From positions 1,674,001-1,738,000 of the forward strand of contig NZ_CP074346.1 in assembly GCF_018343795.1 (NCBI RefSeq): a DNA stretch of 64,000 bases. The letters are read 5' to 3'. The notes beneath the pieces were generated by a model. The model ran no database searches. It saw only the letters and a list, made by a program, of their open reading frames with translations, and was not told the DNA's origin. Source of the DNA: Phocoenobacter atlanticus subsp. cyclopteri (GTDB taxonomy: Bacteria; Pseudomonadota; Gammaproteobacteria; Enterobacterales; Pasteurellaceae). Made by a program: the position numbers and the translations under genes. Positions 1-13,413 of this stretch are shown here, piece after piece (within the stretch, counting starts at the first letter, position 1; every line of letters starts with the position of its first letter).

Positions 1-359
1 TAATCTGTTATATTATGTTTAATATTAATTTCATTCACTGCACCTTCAATGGGTAGATTTTGAAGTTTATCCAGTATCAATTTTATATTTTGAGCATTAA
101 GAAGATTTTTTTGCATTTTTTTATTATTAAGAAAATTATTTAATAATGCTTCTTTGTTTTTAATTTTAAGATTAAATTTATTATTTTGCTGTTGATAATA
201 TAATCCATTTGTATAAAAGTTATTACTGTATATTTTTATCATTACCGCAAATATAATAAAAATAACAACCAAAACCATATAATAAAAATATCTTTTTTTA
301 ATCTTATTTAGCCAATTTGTTTGATGATAATTTGTTAAATTTATACCTTGCCATTCCAT
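1..359 (-). CDS. comB: ComB / PilN-like competence protein, partial (3' end outside window)
   Basis: The frame is open from an ATG at 359 to the window edge (119 codons), overlapping the end of comA by 19 bases, so translation is probably coupled. The product starts with a short cytoplasmic stretch, then one hydrophobic segment (about residues 29-43, YMVLVVIFIIFAVMI), then a Gln/Asn/Lys-rich probably coiled-coil region. This is the shape of PilN-type inner-membrane proteins of the type IV pilus/DNA-uptake machine. In Haemophilus the second gene of the comABCDEF operon has this place. Identification rests on topology and on position after comA; the C-terminus is not visible. Confidence 0.72.
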   Translation of the reverse strand, partial: MEWQGINLTNYHQTNWLNKIKKRYFYYMVLVVIFIIFAVMIKIYSNNFYTNGLYYQQQNNKFNLKIKNKEALLNNFLNNKKMQKNLLNAQNIKLILDKLQNLPIEGAVNEINIKHNITD

Positions 360-1084
360 AAGCAGGCTCCTAATGCTATTATATATAAATAAGGATCAAT
401 AATTTTCTGATCACTAGGTAACGCCAGTGTAATAATTTTTTCTTTTTCTATTTGTGATAAATTTTGTATTTTTTCAATAGTAAGTAACCGCTTACAACCT
501 GTTGATTGGGATAATTTTTCAATAGATGTCTGGAAAAGCTCTGTTTGTTTAAACTGAATAAGTTGATTTTTAAATAAATAAGTATCTTCTCTACTACTTT
601 CTTCCTTGTTATCTAATTGTTGATGGACTAAATAATCGATTCCCCTACGATAACAATAAAGTTCGCTGTCTAAAACCATCTGCTTATTGAGATTAAAATC
701 TGTTTCATTATTTTTAATAAGTGCATAAATAATCACTCTATAAATATTCTCTGATTCTTGTAATGCTATTTGATAATCAAAATAGATCTCCTCAATAGAA
801 ACAGGAACCTCTTGTTTTAATACCTCAATAATTTGGCGATATATCATTGCCTTATTATAATGATGAGGGAAAAAAAGGTATTTTCTCCAAATAAAGCGGT
901 CACTTATACTTTGAATTATACAAATTTCTGATTTCTCTCTCTTTAAAATATCTAATAATCTATTACTGTCTTTTTCATACCATTTTGTACAAATTACTTG
1001 ATCTTCAATGGAAACCACACAAAAGTATTGCTCATTTTGGCTTAATCCCAATTTTTTATTCTGTAATTTTGTTTGAAATAACAT
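341..1084 (-). CDS. comA: ComA / PilM-like competence protein
   Basis: A 247-residue soluble protein without signal peptide, divergent from mrcA exactly as comA is from ponA in Haemophilus. ComA is the PilM-like actin-fold protein that holds the cytoplasmic side of the type IV pilus assembly platform needed for DNA uptake. A ribosome-binding site (AAAGGA) lies about ten bases before the ATG. Sequence conservation in this family is weak, so the call leans on gene order and on the PilN-like gene overlapping its stop codon. Sxy/CRP control would be expected from the family; the spacer holds an imperfect inverted repeat (1132-1158) but no convincing CRP-S site. Confidence 0.75.
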   Translation of the reverse strand: MLFQTKLQNKKLGLSQNEQYFCVVSIEDQVICTKWYEKDSNRLLDILKREKSEICIIQSISDRFIWRKYLFFPHHYNKAMIYRQIIEVLKQEVPVSIEEIYFDYQIALQESENIYRVIIYALIKNNETDFNLNKQMVLDSELYCYRRGIDYLVHQQLDNKEESSREDTYLFKNQLIQFKQTELFQTSIEKLSQSTGCKRLLTIEKIQNLSQIEKEKIITLALPSDQKIIDPYLYIIALGACLWNGKV

Positions 1085-1131
1085 CTATTGTTTTTCCTTT
1101 TTAGTGCATTTTAAGGTATGATCGTAAAATT

Positions 1132-1158
1132 AAAATAGGCACTATTATTGTGCTAAAA
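1132..1158. promoter_or_regulatory. Imperfect inverted repeat in the comA-mrcA divergent spacer
   Basis: Arms AAAATAGGCAC and GTGCTAAAA flank an AT centre between the two divergent genes. The centre lies about 60 bases upstream of the comA ATG, a reasonable place for an activator of comA, where Pasteurellaceae competence operons carry CRP-S sites. The arms do not match the CRP-S core (TTTTGCGA) well, so this could equally be incidental or serve mrcA. Confidence 0.25.
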
Positions 1159-1193
1159 TTACTTATTCGTCATTAACAAAAAGAGTTTTCTCG

Positions 1194-3773
1194 ATGAAGA
1201 TCACAAAAATAATATTAAGTACTTTACTTTCTCTTATTATTCTCGCTGCTATTGGTGGTGGAATTTTATATGCAAACCTTAAATCAGACTTACCCGAAAT
1301 TAATTCTCTAAAGGATTTTAAACTGCAACAACCAATGCAAATTTATACCTCTGATGGAAAATTAATTGGAGAAGTAGGTGAAGAACGCCGTATTCCTGTT
1401 AAATTAGCAAAGATTCCACAACAACTTATTGATGCCATTATTGCCACTGAAGATACGCGTTTTTATGAGCATAGTGGATATGATTTAAAAGGCATTGTGC
1501 GTGCTGCTGTAGCTCTATTAAAAGGCGGGCGAAAACAGGGGGCAAGTACTATTACTCAGCAATTAGCTCGAAATTTTTTCTTAACACCAGAGAGAAGGCT
1601 TGCTCGTAAATTAAAAGAGTTAATTTTAGCAACAGAAATTGAAAAGGTAATGAGTAAAGATGAAATTTTAGAATTATATCTAAATAAAATTTATTTAGGA
1701 TACCGATCTTATGGTGTTGCAACTGCGGCTCAAACTTATTTTGGAAAAGAATTAGATCAACTGACTCTTTCCGAAGCAGCGATTATTGCAGGACTTCCAA
1801 AAGCCCCTTCTACAATGAATCCTATTTATTCTGTGAAACGAGCAGAAAAACGCCGCAATACCGTATTATGGCGAATGCTACAAGTAAAAAAAATTACTCA
1901 AGAACAGTATGAAAAAGCTAAAGCAGAACCCATTATTTCTAAATTTCACAAAACAATTTTAGATTTTCGTGCTGAGTATGTCACTGAAATGGTGCGTAAA
2001 GAAATGGTAAAACGTTATGGTGAAGAAGCGACTTATACCAAAGGTTTTAAGGTTTTTGCAACTGTTTTATCAAAAGATCAATTTGAAGCACAGAAAGCAT
2101 TAAGAGAAAATTTAATTAAATATGATAAACGTCACGGTTGGAGAGGTGCGGTAACACTTTGGAAGGAAAATAGCACTGCGTGGAATGAAGAAGATATTAT
2201 TGAACATTTGAGTAAACTCCCTCTTTCTGAGCCTTTTGTAAGTGCTGCTGTCTTGAATGTGACCCCAAATAAAGCACATATTTTGTTAGCTGATGGTGGA
2301 GAGGCAGACCTTCCATTATCTGGAATGAAATGGGCAAGAAAATTTATCAATAAAAATAGAAAAGGATCATCTCCTACTTCTGTGAAGCAAGTATTAAAAG
2401 TCGGTCAGCAAATTTGGGTTAGAGCAATACAAAATAAACAAGGCTCTACTGATTGGGAACTTGGACAAATTCCACAAGTTAATTCAGCATTAGTTTCATT
2501 AAATAGTAATAACGGTGCGATTGAAGCTGCTGTTGGTGGATTTAGTTTTGCACAAAGTAATTTTAACCGTGTTACACAATCAATGGTGCAAGTCGGTTCT
2601 TCTATTAAACCATTTATTTATACTGCTGCAATGAATAAAGGATTAAGCCTTGCAACAGTACTAAATGATACACCTATTACTATTCGTAAAGCAGGTCAAG
2701 AGCCTTGGGTTCCTAAAAATGCTCCTAATATTTATGAAGGGAAAATGCGATTACGAGTAGGTTTAGGAAAATCTAAAAATGTGATGATGGTAAGAACAGT
2801 AAGAATGGCGGGCATTGATTACATTGCTGAATATTTACAACGTTTTGGCTTTAATCGAGATCAGTATAAAGCAACTGAAGCTTTAGCTTTAGGAGCTGCA
2901 TCATTTACACCATTAGAAATGGCTCGTGGCTATGCTGTATTTGATAATGGCGGATATTTGATTGATCCTTTTATCATCGAAAGAGTTGAAGACTATCAGG
3001 GCAATGAACTCTATAAAGCAAATCCTCGTATTGCTTGTATTTCTTGTAATGATATTCCTGTTATTTACCCTGAACCAACCTATTTTGATTTTGTAAAAGA
3101 AGATGAGGATGAAGTTGTGGATTCACTTTCAACATCAGATGATAATAATATTACTGACCTACAAATAGAGCCTACAACAAAGAAAGAAGATCCTAGCTTA
3201 ATGGCAACCTCCTCTGAAACAGAGCAAACTATCCACTATGCACCTCGAGTGATTAGTGGGGAACTTGCTTTTCTAATGCGTAGTGCATTACATTCAGCCG
3301 CTTTCGGTGAGAGAGGGCAAGACTGGAGAGGTACAAGTTGGCGAATAGCACAGCAATTACCTCGTAAAGATATTGGTGGAAAAACAGGAACAACTAACAA
3401 TTCTAAAGTAACTTGGTATGCGGGTTTTGGCTCCGATATTGTGACGACTGTTTATGTTGCTTCTGATGATAATAAAGAACTCGGTAGAGGAGAAGCGGGT
3501 GCAAGTACAGCACTTCCAGCTTGGATTAAGTATATGAAAGTCGCACTTTCTGATAAACCACAACGTGCTGAAACTATACCACCCAATATTATTAAAGTAG
3601 GAATTGATGCTCAATATGGTTTACTAGGTGATGATTTAACAGAATATTTTATTAAAGGTACAGAACCTAAAAATAAATATATTATTGAACAAGGTTATCA
3701 AATTCCAGTAACCAATCCAAATTCTCAATCAGGTTTAGATTCACCAGAGATAAAAACCAAAGAATTATTCTAA
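1194..3773 (+). CDS. mrcA: Penicillin-binding protein 1A (bifunctional glycosyltransferase/transpeptidase)
   Basis: Class A PBP that polymerises lipid II and crosslinks peptidoglycan at the inner membrane. An uncleaved N-terminal anchor covers residues 5-27. The GT51 domain shows EDTRFYEH with catalytic Glu86 and the GASTITQQLARN motif from residue 117. An inserted OB-like region follows. The transpeptidase domain has SSIK (catalytic Ser469, Lys472) and KTG at 730-732. At 859 residues it has the usual PBP1A length. A Glu/Asp/Ser/Thr-rich segment (about 640-680) is inserted before the KTG motif. It is divergent from the comA operon, as in Haemophilus (ponA), and is followed by a strong terminator. 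Confidence 0.95.
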   Translation: MKITKIILSTLLSLIILAAIGGGILYANLKSDLPEINSLKDFKLQQPMQIYTSDGKLIGEVGEERRIPVKLAKIPQQLIDAIIATEDTRFYEHSGYDLKGIVRAAVALLKGGRKQGASTITQQLARNFFLTPERRLARKLKELILATEIEKVMSKDEILELYLNKIYLGYRSYGVATAAQTYFGKELDQLTLSEAAIIAGLPKAPSTMNPIYSVKRAEKRRNTVLWRMLQVKKITQEQYEKAKAEPIISKFHKTILDFRAEYVTEMVRKEMVKRYGEEATYTKGFKVFATVLSKDQFEAQKALRENLIKYDKRHGWRGAVTLWKENSTAWNEEDIIEHLSKLPLSEPFVSAAVLNVTPNKAHILLADGGEADLPLSGMKWARKFINKNRKGSSPTSVKQVLKVGQQIWVRAIQNKQGSTDWELGQIPQVNSALVSLNSNNGAIEAAVGGFSFAQSNFNRVTQSMVQVGSSIKPFIYTAAMNKGLSLATVLNDTPITIRKAGQEPWVPKNAPNIYEGKMRLRVGLGKSKNVMMVRTVRMAGIDYIAEYLQRFGFNRDQYKATEALALGAASFTPLEMARGYAVFDNGGYLIDPFIIERVEDYQGNELYKANPRIACISCNDIPVIYPEPTYFDFVKEDEDEVVDSLSTSDDNNITDLQIEPTTKKEDPSLMATSSETEQTIHYAPRVISGELAFLMRSALHSAAFGERGQDWRGTSWRIAQQLPRKDIGGKTGTTNNSKVTWYAGFGSDIVTTVYVASDDNKELGRGEAGASTALPAWIKYMKVALSDKPQRAETIPPNIIKVGIDAQYGLLGDDLTEYFIKGTEPKNKYIIEQGYQIPVTNPNSQSGLDSPEIKTKELF

Positions 3774-3782
3774 TTAATCATT

Positions 3783-3807
3783 AAAGCGAGTGTAAAAACT
3801 CGCTTTT
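3783..3807 (+). terminator. Rho-independent terminator after mrcA
   Basis: A nine-base stem (AAAGCGAGT / ACTCGCTTT) with a six-base loop and a terminal T run lies 10 bases after the mrcA stop codon. Confidence 0.85.
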
Positions 3808-3830
3808 CTCATTTATAAAAAATACTTATT

Positions 3831-4586
3831 ATGAAAACAAGCATTTACGATAAATCTGTATTCTTTGAACGCTATCAACAATTAAGAACCAATCCAATGA
3901 GTTTGAATGAAGTTGTGGAAAAACCGACAATGTTCTCACTCCTTCCAAATTTAAAAAATAAACGAATATTAGATTTAGGCTGTGGAACAGGTGGACATTT
4001 ACACTATTATCTTCGACAAGGTGCAAGTTATGTGTCTGGTGTAGATTTATCTCAATCAATGCTAAATCAGGCTCAACAAAATTTTGCAAAAAATAAAATA
4101 AATCCTACCGCTTATAAATTACATTGTTTAGCAATGGAGAAACTAAAACAACTTGATGAAGGTAATTTTGATTTAATTACCAGTTCTTTTGCCTTTCATT
4201 ATATTGAGAATTTTCCACAGCTTTTACAGGATATAAAAACAAAGCTTAACTTAAAAGGCTCACTTATTTTCTCACAAGAACACCCAATAGTTACTGCTCA
4301 TAAACAAGGAAATCGCTGGGAAAAGAATATGGATAATCTACAAATAGCATATCGCTTAAACCATTATAGAGATGAGGGAGAAAGAGAGAGAAATTGGTTT
4401 AAACAACCCTTTAAAACTTATCATCGCACAATGGCAACAATTTTAAATCAATTAATCCAAACAGGATTTTAAATTGAACAAATAGAAGAACCAATGCTAA
4501 TAGATCAACCACAATGGCATAATGAATTTAAAGATCTCACACACCGCCCACCATTACTTTTTGTTAAAGCAAAGTCGAAGTACTGA
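3831..4586 (+). pseudogene. Class I SAM-dependent methyltransferase, interrupted by an in-frame stop
   Basis: The first 213 codons (3831-4472) give a Rossmann-fold methyltransferase with SAM-binding motif I ILDLGCGTGG (about residues 45-54) and a downstream acidic VDLS. A TAA at 4470-4472 stops it, but the same frame stays open and protein-like for 37 further codons to a TGA at 4584, with residues such as IEQIEEPMLIDQPQWH and HRPPLLFVKAK typical of the C-terminus of these enzymes. The simplest reading is a single base change (for example AAA or GAA to TAA) in a 251-residue enzyme. The 213-residue product keeps the whole SAM fold and might retain activity. The substrate is unknown. It stands alone between mrcA and a secreted-protein gene. 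Confidence 0.7.
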
Positions 4587-4652
4587 GTTTTATTTTATTA
4601 AAATTTTCATAACACAACTTAAAAAATTATACAATTATAAAACATAAAAATA

Positions 4653-4681
4653 TTGACAAAAAAATAACTATTTGTTACTTT
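4653..4681 (+). promoter_or_regulatory. Candidate sigma-70 promoter for the secreted CBM9-like gene
   Basis: A perfect TTGACA (4653-4658) is followed after 17 bases by TACTTT (4676-4681), a weak -10. It lies about 30 bases before the ATG at 4713, which has a GAGAGG ribosome-binding site. Confidence 0.4.
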
Positions 4682-4712
4682 TCAAGAGGGTGTAAATTCA
4701 TAGAGAGGTAAA

Positions 4713-5474
4713 ATGATGAAAAAATTTTGTATTTTCTTTCTTACATTATTAGTCGCTATTTCTTACGTTAATGCAGAACAACGTCATATCACTGATAATG
4801 GTAAAGGTTCTGCCCAGTATGATGTTATTTTTATAAAAAATCCGACTATCTCAACAAATAAAATTCCGAATGAACAAACTTGGCAATCTATTCCTGAGAT
4901 CAGTGGCTCACTAAACTATCCTTGGGAAGCTATTCAAGCACCAAAAACAGTGTTTAAAGCATTCCACGATGGCATCTCTTTATACTTTAATTTTGTTGTG
5001 GAAGATAAAGATGTATTAGTAGAAGATGGCTGGAAAAGTGACGAATCGACCGTTGATGCAGAAGATCGGGTTGAGATGTTTTTTGCTGGTACATCAGTTG
5101 ATCAACCAGATAACTATAAACTTCACAAATATTATTCTGTCGAAGTAGATGCGAAAGGTAGAGTACACGACTATAGTGTAGAATACTATAGACATTTAGA
5201 TAGTAAATGGAACTTAAAAGGCTTAAATACAACAGGAATCCAAACTGAAAAAGGATATATCATTCAAGGTTCGATTCCTCTTGAATCATTACGAAATTTA
5301 CAACTTATTAGAGAAGATAACACTATGCGAGTCGGTGTGTTCCGTGCTGAATTCTCTAAAACTAGTTCTAAAGAAACCAAAATGCAATGGATTTCTTGGG
5401 TAGATCCTAACACTACTTATCCTGATTTCCACGTTGATTCAGCATTTGGTGTATTTCGTTTTCTAGGTTTATGA
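4713..5474 (+). CDS. Secreted protein with carbohydrate-binding family-9-like fold
   Basis: A 253-residue protein with a clear signal peptide (MMKKFCIFFLTLLVAISYVNA, cleavage expected after residue 21), so it is probably periplasmic or exported. The mature part is rich in aromatic residues and acidic loops and contains phrases typical of CBM9-like domains: PWEAIQAPKTVFKAFHDG, LYFNFVVEDKDV, AEDRVEMFF and a late MQWISWVDP. CBM9-like domains bind sugars and are often part of larger enzymes; here the domain stands alone without a catalytic partner. A promoter-like TTGACA and a terminator isolate it as a single-gene unit. The ligand is unknown; the assignment is by fold-level resemblance. Confidence 0.6.
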   Translation: MMKKFCIFFLTLLVAISYVNAEQRHITDNGKGSAQYDVIFIKNPTISTNKIPNEQTWQSIPEISGSLNYPWEAIQAPKTVFKAFHDGISLYFNFVVEDKDVLVEDGWKSDESTVDAEDRVEMFFAGTSVDQPDNYKLHKYYSVEVDAKGRVHDYSVEYYRHLDSKWNLKGLNTTGIQTEKGYIIQGSIPLESLRNLQLIREDNTMRVGVFRAEFSKTSSKETKMQWISWVDPNTTYPDFHVDSAFGVFRFLGL

Positions 5475-5553
5475 TCTTCCATAACATCATAAATTCATAG
5501 ATAGTTTTATTTAAAGCAAATATTCAAGAATAAAATAACAATTTGAGCAATCT

Positions 5554-5589
5554 AAAAAGGTTGATTTCTTAAACAAAATCAACCTTTTT
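5554..5589. terminator. Bidirectional terminator
   Basis: A perfect 14-base stem (AAAAAGGTTGATTT / AAATCAACCTTTTT) with an eight-base loop separates the secreted-protein gene (plus) from the XRE regulator gene (minus). A and T runs on both sides let it work in both directions. Confidence 0.85.
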
Positions 5590-5603
5590 GATATGTGCAT
5601 TAT

Positions 5604-6098
5604 TTATTTCCTATTCAAATACTTCTCTAATTGACGCTTTTCCCATTCCACACCTAATGGAGGTAGCCAATCAAACGTTTTTAATCCTCGAATTATTAGC
5701 CCCAATCCCCAGCCTAAAAAGACCCAGTGTACCCACCAAACATCAGGTGTAGCAATTAAATTGATTATGAGTAATACACTTATAACAATAACAAACACAA
5801 ATAATTTGATATAAAAACGCTTAATATCACGTACTTTTTGATAAGCTAACTGTTCATCACGAGTTAATATTAAATCATTACTATTGTTTGAAGAAGACAG
5901 TGTTTCAGTATTCATTGTTAATGCTCCTTTTAAAGTTGAAAAATCCACTTCAAAAACAGAGGCTAATGATTTTACTGATTCGTTACTGGCTGTCTTACCA
6001 TTTTCAATACGCTGAATTGTTCGAGTACTTAAACCACTCATTTCAGCAAGCTGTTGTTGAGACCAACCTCGTTCTAATCTTAATTTCTGTATAATCAT
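5604..6098 (-). CDS. XRE-family regulator with C-terminal two-helix membrane domain (2TM)
   Basis: Residues 1-60 form a Cro/C1-type helix-turn-helix (SQQQLAEMSGLSTRTIQRIENG). A Ser/Asn-rich linker follows, then an amphipathic stretch and two hydrophobic segments (about 95-115 and 120-138), ending with a conserved-looking FDWLPPLGVEWEKRQLEKYL. This matches small regulators in which a DNA-binding head is tethered to a '2TM' domain. Target genes are unknown; the divergent position suggests self-regulation, but no operator was identified. A GGAGAAG ribosome-binding site supports the start. Confidence 0.75.
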   Translation of the reverse strand: MIIQKLRLERGWSQQQLAEMSGLSTRTIQRIENGKTASNESVKSLASVFEVDFSTLKGALTMNTETLSSSNNSNDLILTRDEQLAYQKVRDIKRFYIKLFVFVIVISVLLIINLIATPDVWWVHWVFLGWGLGLIIRGLKTFDWLPPLGVEWEKRQLEKYLNRK

Positions 6099-6189
6099 TA
6101 TTCTTCTCCATTCATTAAGTGGATTTTCATATTAACAACAAAGTTCAGAAGAAAGAACGACACAGGGACGACATCTATATGACACTCTC

Positions 6190-6483
6190 TTAAATTAAGC
6201 TAAAAATATAACCCCAATACCCATAAGCACCGATAAACGCCACCAAAAGTAATTGCTTTGCTAACTTAACATTGGTTTTATGCAATTTAAATAAAAGATA
6301 AGCGATAGTAAAAAGAATAAACGGATAAACCCAAAGGGAAATAGATAAGAGATTAAGTTGTAAAGAACTAAATTGAATATGATTAGATAATGCAGGTGTA
6401 AGTAATAATGCTAACGGCCATAAAGCACAAGGTAAACATAAGCCACCTAATGCCCAACTAAATTTTGAAAATGACGAATTCAT
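6190..6483 (-). CDS. Small integral membrane protein (DUF5389-like)
   Basis: A 97-residue hydrophobic protein with three or four predicted membrane segments (about 12-32, 42-64, 78-96) and a GGLCLPCALWPLALLLTPAL motif. It starts three bases after the xerD stop, so the two genes are co-transcribed. I recognise it as resembling a Pasteurellaceae-restricted DUF5389 family; no function is known. Confidence 0.6.
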   Translation of the reverse strand: MNSSFSKFSWALGGLCLPCALWPLALLLTPALSNHIQFSSLQLNLLSISLWVYPFILFTIAYLLFKLHKTNVKLAKQLLLVAFIGAYGYWGYIFSLI

Positions 6484-6486
6484 TGC

Positions 6487-7380
6487 TTATCCTCTTGGAT
6501 GATATTTTTGATGAAGTGATTGTAACCGAGATTTTGCCACTTGGGTATAAATTTGCGTAGTTGAGAGGTCACTATGCCCTAATAACATCTGTACCACCCT
6601 TAAATCTGCACCATAATTCACTAAATGTGTCGCAAAAGCGTGTCGTAAAATATGGGGGGATAATTTATCGCTCTCAATATCAGCAAGCAAAGCATAGTGT
6701 TTAATACGATGCCAAAAAGTTTGACGAGTCATTTGTGTCCCTCTACGACTTGGAAATAACACATCAGACTGCTCATTTTTAAGTAATAAAGGACGTCCAT
6801 ACAGAAAAAACTCATTAATCCAATAATTTGCTTCTTCACCAACGGGAACAAGTCGCTCCTTATCCCCTTTACCAATCACACGAACCACACCTTGTCGTAA
6901 ACTCAAATTTTCCAATGTTAGCGAAACTAATTCTGTCACACGTAATCCTGTTGCATATAACAACTCTAACATCGCTTTATCTCGTAATTCAATCGGATCT
7001 AACGTATTAGGTGCATTTAATAAATCCAACACTTGCTCTTCACTAAGAGATTTTGGTAACCGTTGGGATTTTTTGGGAGACATCAAGGTTGCAGTAGGAT
7101 CATCACTACGATAATTTTCTAAATATAAAAATCGAAAAAATTTACGTAAACAACTTAACATTCTTGCAGAACTAGACGCTTTATACCTCTGCTCCAAACG
7201 TTGCCCTAAGAAACTTTGTAAATCAAAATGATCTAAAGTCAAAAAATTGTGTTTATCAGATAGCCACTGACTAAAAAGTTCTAAATCTTGTCGATAAGAA
7301 GCAATAGTATTCTCTGACAATCCGTGTTCTTGCCATAAACTATCTAAAAACAACTCAATAATGGGGTCAAGTTTCTTCAC
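6487..7380 (-). CDS. xerD: Tyrosine site-specific recombinase XerD
   Basis: A 297-residue recombinase that, with XerC, resolves chromosome dimers at dif under FtsK control. The N-terminal SAM-like core-binding domain covers about residues 1-95. The catalytic domain has Arg147 (ATGLRVTEL), Lys171, His243-x-x-Arg246 (HILRHAFATHL), His269 and nucleophile Tyr278 (TTQIYTQV). The phrases MLELLYATGLRVTELVSLT and TRQTFWHRIKHYA agree with XerD rather than XerC. Its upstream spacer begins with an uptake signal (ACAAGCGGT, 7379-7387, overlapping the start codon region). Confidence 0.95.
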   Translation of the reverse strand: MKKLDPIIELFLDSLWQEHGLSENTIASYRQDLELFSQWLSDKHNFLTLDHFDLQSFLGQRLEQRYKASSSARMLSCLRKFFRFLYLENYRSDDPTATLMSPKKSQRLPKSLSEEQVLDLLNAPNTLDPIELRDKAMLELLYATGLRVTELVSLTLENLSLRQGVVRVIGKGDKERLVPVGEEANYWINEFFLYGRPLLLKNEQSDVLFPSRRGTQMTRQTFWHRIKHYALLADIESDKLSPHILRHAFATHLVNYGADLRVVQMLLGHSDLSTTQIYTQVAKSRLQSLHQKYHPRG

Positions 7381-7503
7381 AAGCGGTAAGATCCTGTTAA
7401 AAATTTACAAATTACAGAAGATTATAATACAAAAACTATTTAGTAATACTATTTTGGTTGTAACATTTGAGCGTTTTTTTATTTTTCACTGTCTTTTAAA
7501 TAC

Positions 7504-7534
7504 AAAAAAGCCGTAACTATTTCTAGTTACGGCT
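7504..7534 (-). terminator. rrn operon terminator
   Basis: On the minus strand a ten-base stem (AGCCGTAACT / AGTTACGGCT) followed by six T residues lies 18 bases after the 5S rRNA. Confidence 0.88.
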
Positions 7535-7551
7535 CTTCCTTCTTATAAAAC

Positions 7552-7667
7552 CCTGATGGTGTCCTACTCTCACATAGGGAGACCCTACACTACCATCGGC
7601 GTTACAACTTTTCACTTCTGAGTTCGGTATGGAATCAGGTGGTTCCGCTGCACTATGGCCATCAGGA
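7552..7667 (-). rRNA. rrf: 5S ribosomal RNA
   Basis: The minus strand reads CCTGATGGCC...CCGAACTCAGAAGTGAAA...GCCGATGGTAGTGT...GAGAGTAGGACACCATCAGGG, the conserved 5S framework with complementary ends (CCTGATGG / CCATCAGG). The length is about 116 nt; ends are estimated to a few bases. Confidence 0.95.
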
Positions 7668-7828
7668 ATATTCTTTTCTGTTAATGTCACTTCTACATAA
7701 CACTAACTCTATATTCTCTAAATTAAAAACAAGCTTCTACTTTAACTTTCTTAAACTTCAAACTCCAACCTTACAGTCTTCTGTCTTCCGTCCTCTGTCT
7801 TCTGAAACAAAAACACTTGAGTGTTGTA

Positions 7829-10841
<3,013 letters not shown>

Positions 10842-11188
10842 ATACAACCTCAAGTATTCTTAAAATAAATCAAAGAAAACCTAACGTTGTTACATTAAAC
10901 AACTCAAGTTCGTATGTTGCTTTTGTTCAACATACTATTTTTTAGTTTCTTACTCAGACTTCTTCTCAAAAAACAGCCACTTTAACAAATTACAGTTTTA
11001 ATTCCTGTCATCTGTCTTCCATACTCTGTCTTCTGAACTTGAAAGTCTTCAGTTTTCAGCTTGTTTCCAATTTTTTAAAGAACAAATATAACAAAACACT
11101 TAACGTGCTTCATCATTGCTAAATCAACTTATAAATATAAAATTTACTAACTATTTATTACTTATAAATTTACTTAGCAATGATGAAT
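10842..11188 (-). other. tRNA-Ala / 23S internal transcribed spacer with boxA
   Basis: A 347-nt spacer with no gene. On the minus strand it has a boxA-like TTGTTCTTTA (11076-11085), which in rrn operons recruits the Nus antitermination factors before 23S. Near the 23S it has the 5' half of the 23S processing stalk. A CTGTCTTC-rich stretch (about 11008-11040) recurs in the 5S-23S spacer (about 7775-7804). Confidence 0.6.
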
Positions 11189-11264
11189 TGGTGGAGATAA
11201 GCGGGATCGAACCGCTGACCTCCTGCGTGCAAGGCAGGCGCTCTCCCAGCTGAGCTATATCCCC
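11189..11264 (-). tRNA. tRNA-Ala(TGC)
   Basis: A 76-nt cloverleaf on the minus strand. The acceptor stem GGGGATA pairs with TATCTCC, the anticodon loop reads CTTGCAC with anticodon TGC, the T loop is GGTTCGATCCC, and the CCA end is encoded. It lies in the 16S-23S spacer. Confidence 0.97.
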
Positions 11265-11300
11265 AATACATCACTATCATTTCTAACCACACTCAATGAG

Positions 11301-11377
<77 letters not shown>

Positions 11378-11458
11378 AGAAATGATGTCTTTTGTCTCTT
11401 TTGTCTCTTATTCCTCTATCAAACAATCTGTGTGAGCACTCATTGTCGCTTATTCAGG

Positions 11459-12999
<1,541 letters not shown>

Positions 13000-13133
13000 A
13001 AAGTTTAATCGCTCAATAAACTGACATAGAATTTTTATTAAATAAATTTTCAGTGACACTTATTAAGACTTCTTTATTTCAAATATTTTTTTCAAATAAG
13101 TCAATCAACAAGTGCCCACACAGATTGTCTGAT

Positions 13134-13150
13134 AAATTGTTAAAGAGCAA
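13134..13150 (-). promoter_or_regulatory. rrn leader boxA antitermination element
   Basis: The minus strand reads TTGCTCTTTAACAATTT, matching the boxA consensus, between the promoter and 16S. NusB/S10 binding here protects rrn transcription from Rho. Confidence 0.75.
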
Positions 13151-13207
13151 AAAACAACGACGCACCTAGCAAAATCTTTCACAACAGTGCGTCATTGTGT
13201 GTGGCGT

Positions 13208-13235
13208 ATTATAGAGATTTTTAAAGGCGACGCAA
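13208..13235 (-). promoter_or_regulatory. rrn promoter
   Basis: On the minus strand TTGCGT (13230-13235) and a perfect TATAAT (13208-13213) are 16 bases apart. A GC-containing discriminator (ACGCCACAC) follows, and an A/T-tract UP-like region lies upstream (13236-13275), the usual form of a stringently controlled P1 promoter. Confidence 0.8.
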
Positions 13236-13413
13236 GTACTTTTTTGTAAAAATATTGAAAAATTTGTTCGAACGATTAAATTTAGCTCAAATTGTCGTTT
13301 TTTTTAATTTCTTAGTACAAAATTTAAAAGATTATTTCCTTAATTTTCTATAATTATATATTACAATCGGACTATTACTCCACCATACTAATTAAAAATG
13401 TTTGTAAATAAAC

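Noticed and set aside
1108-1130. TTTTAAGGTATGATCGTAAAA as a CRP-S (Sxy-dependent) site for comA
   Set aside because: The half-site match is partial, and the centre is only about 35 bases from the comA ATG, too close for a class II activator site with a leader holding the ribosome-binding site.
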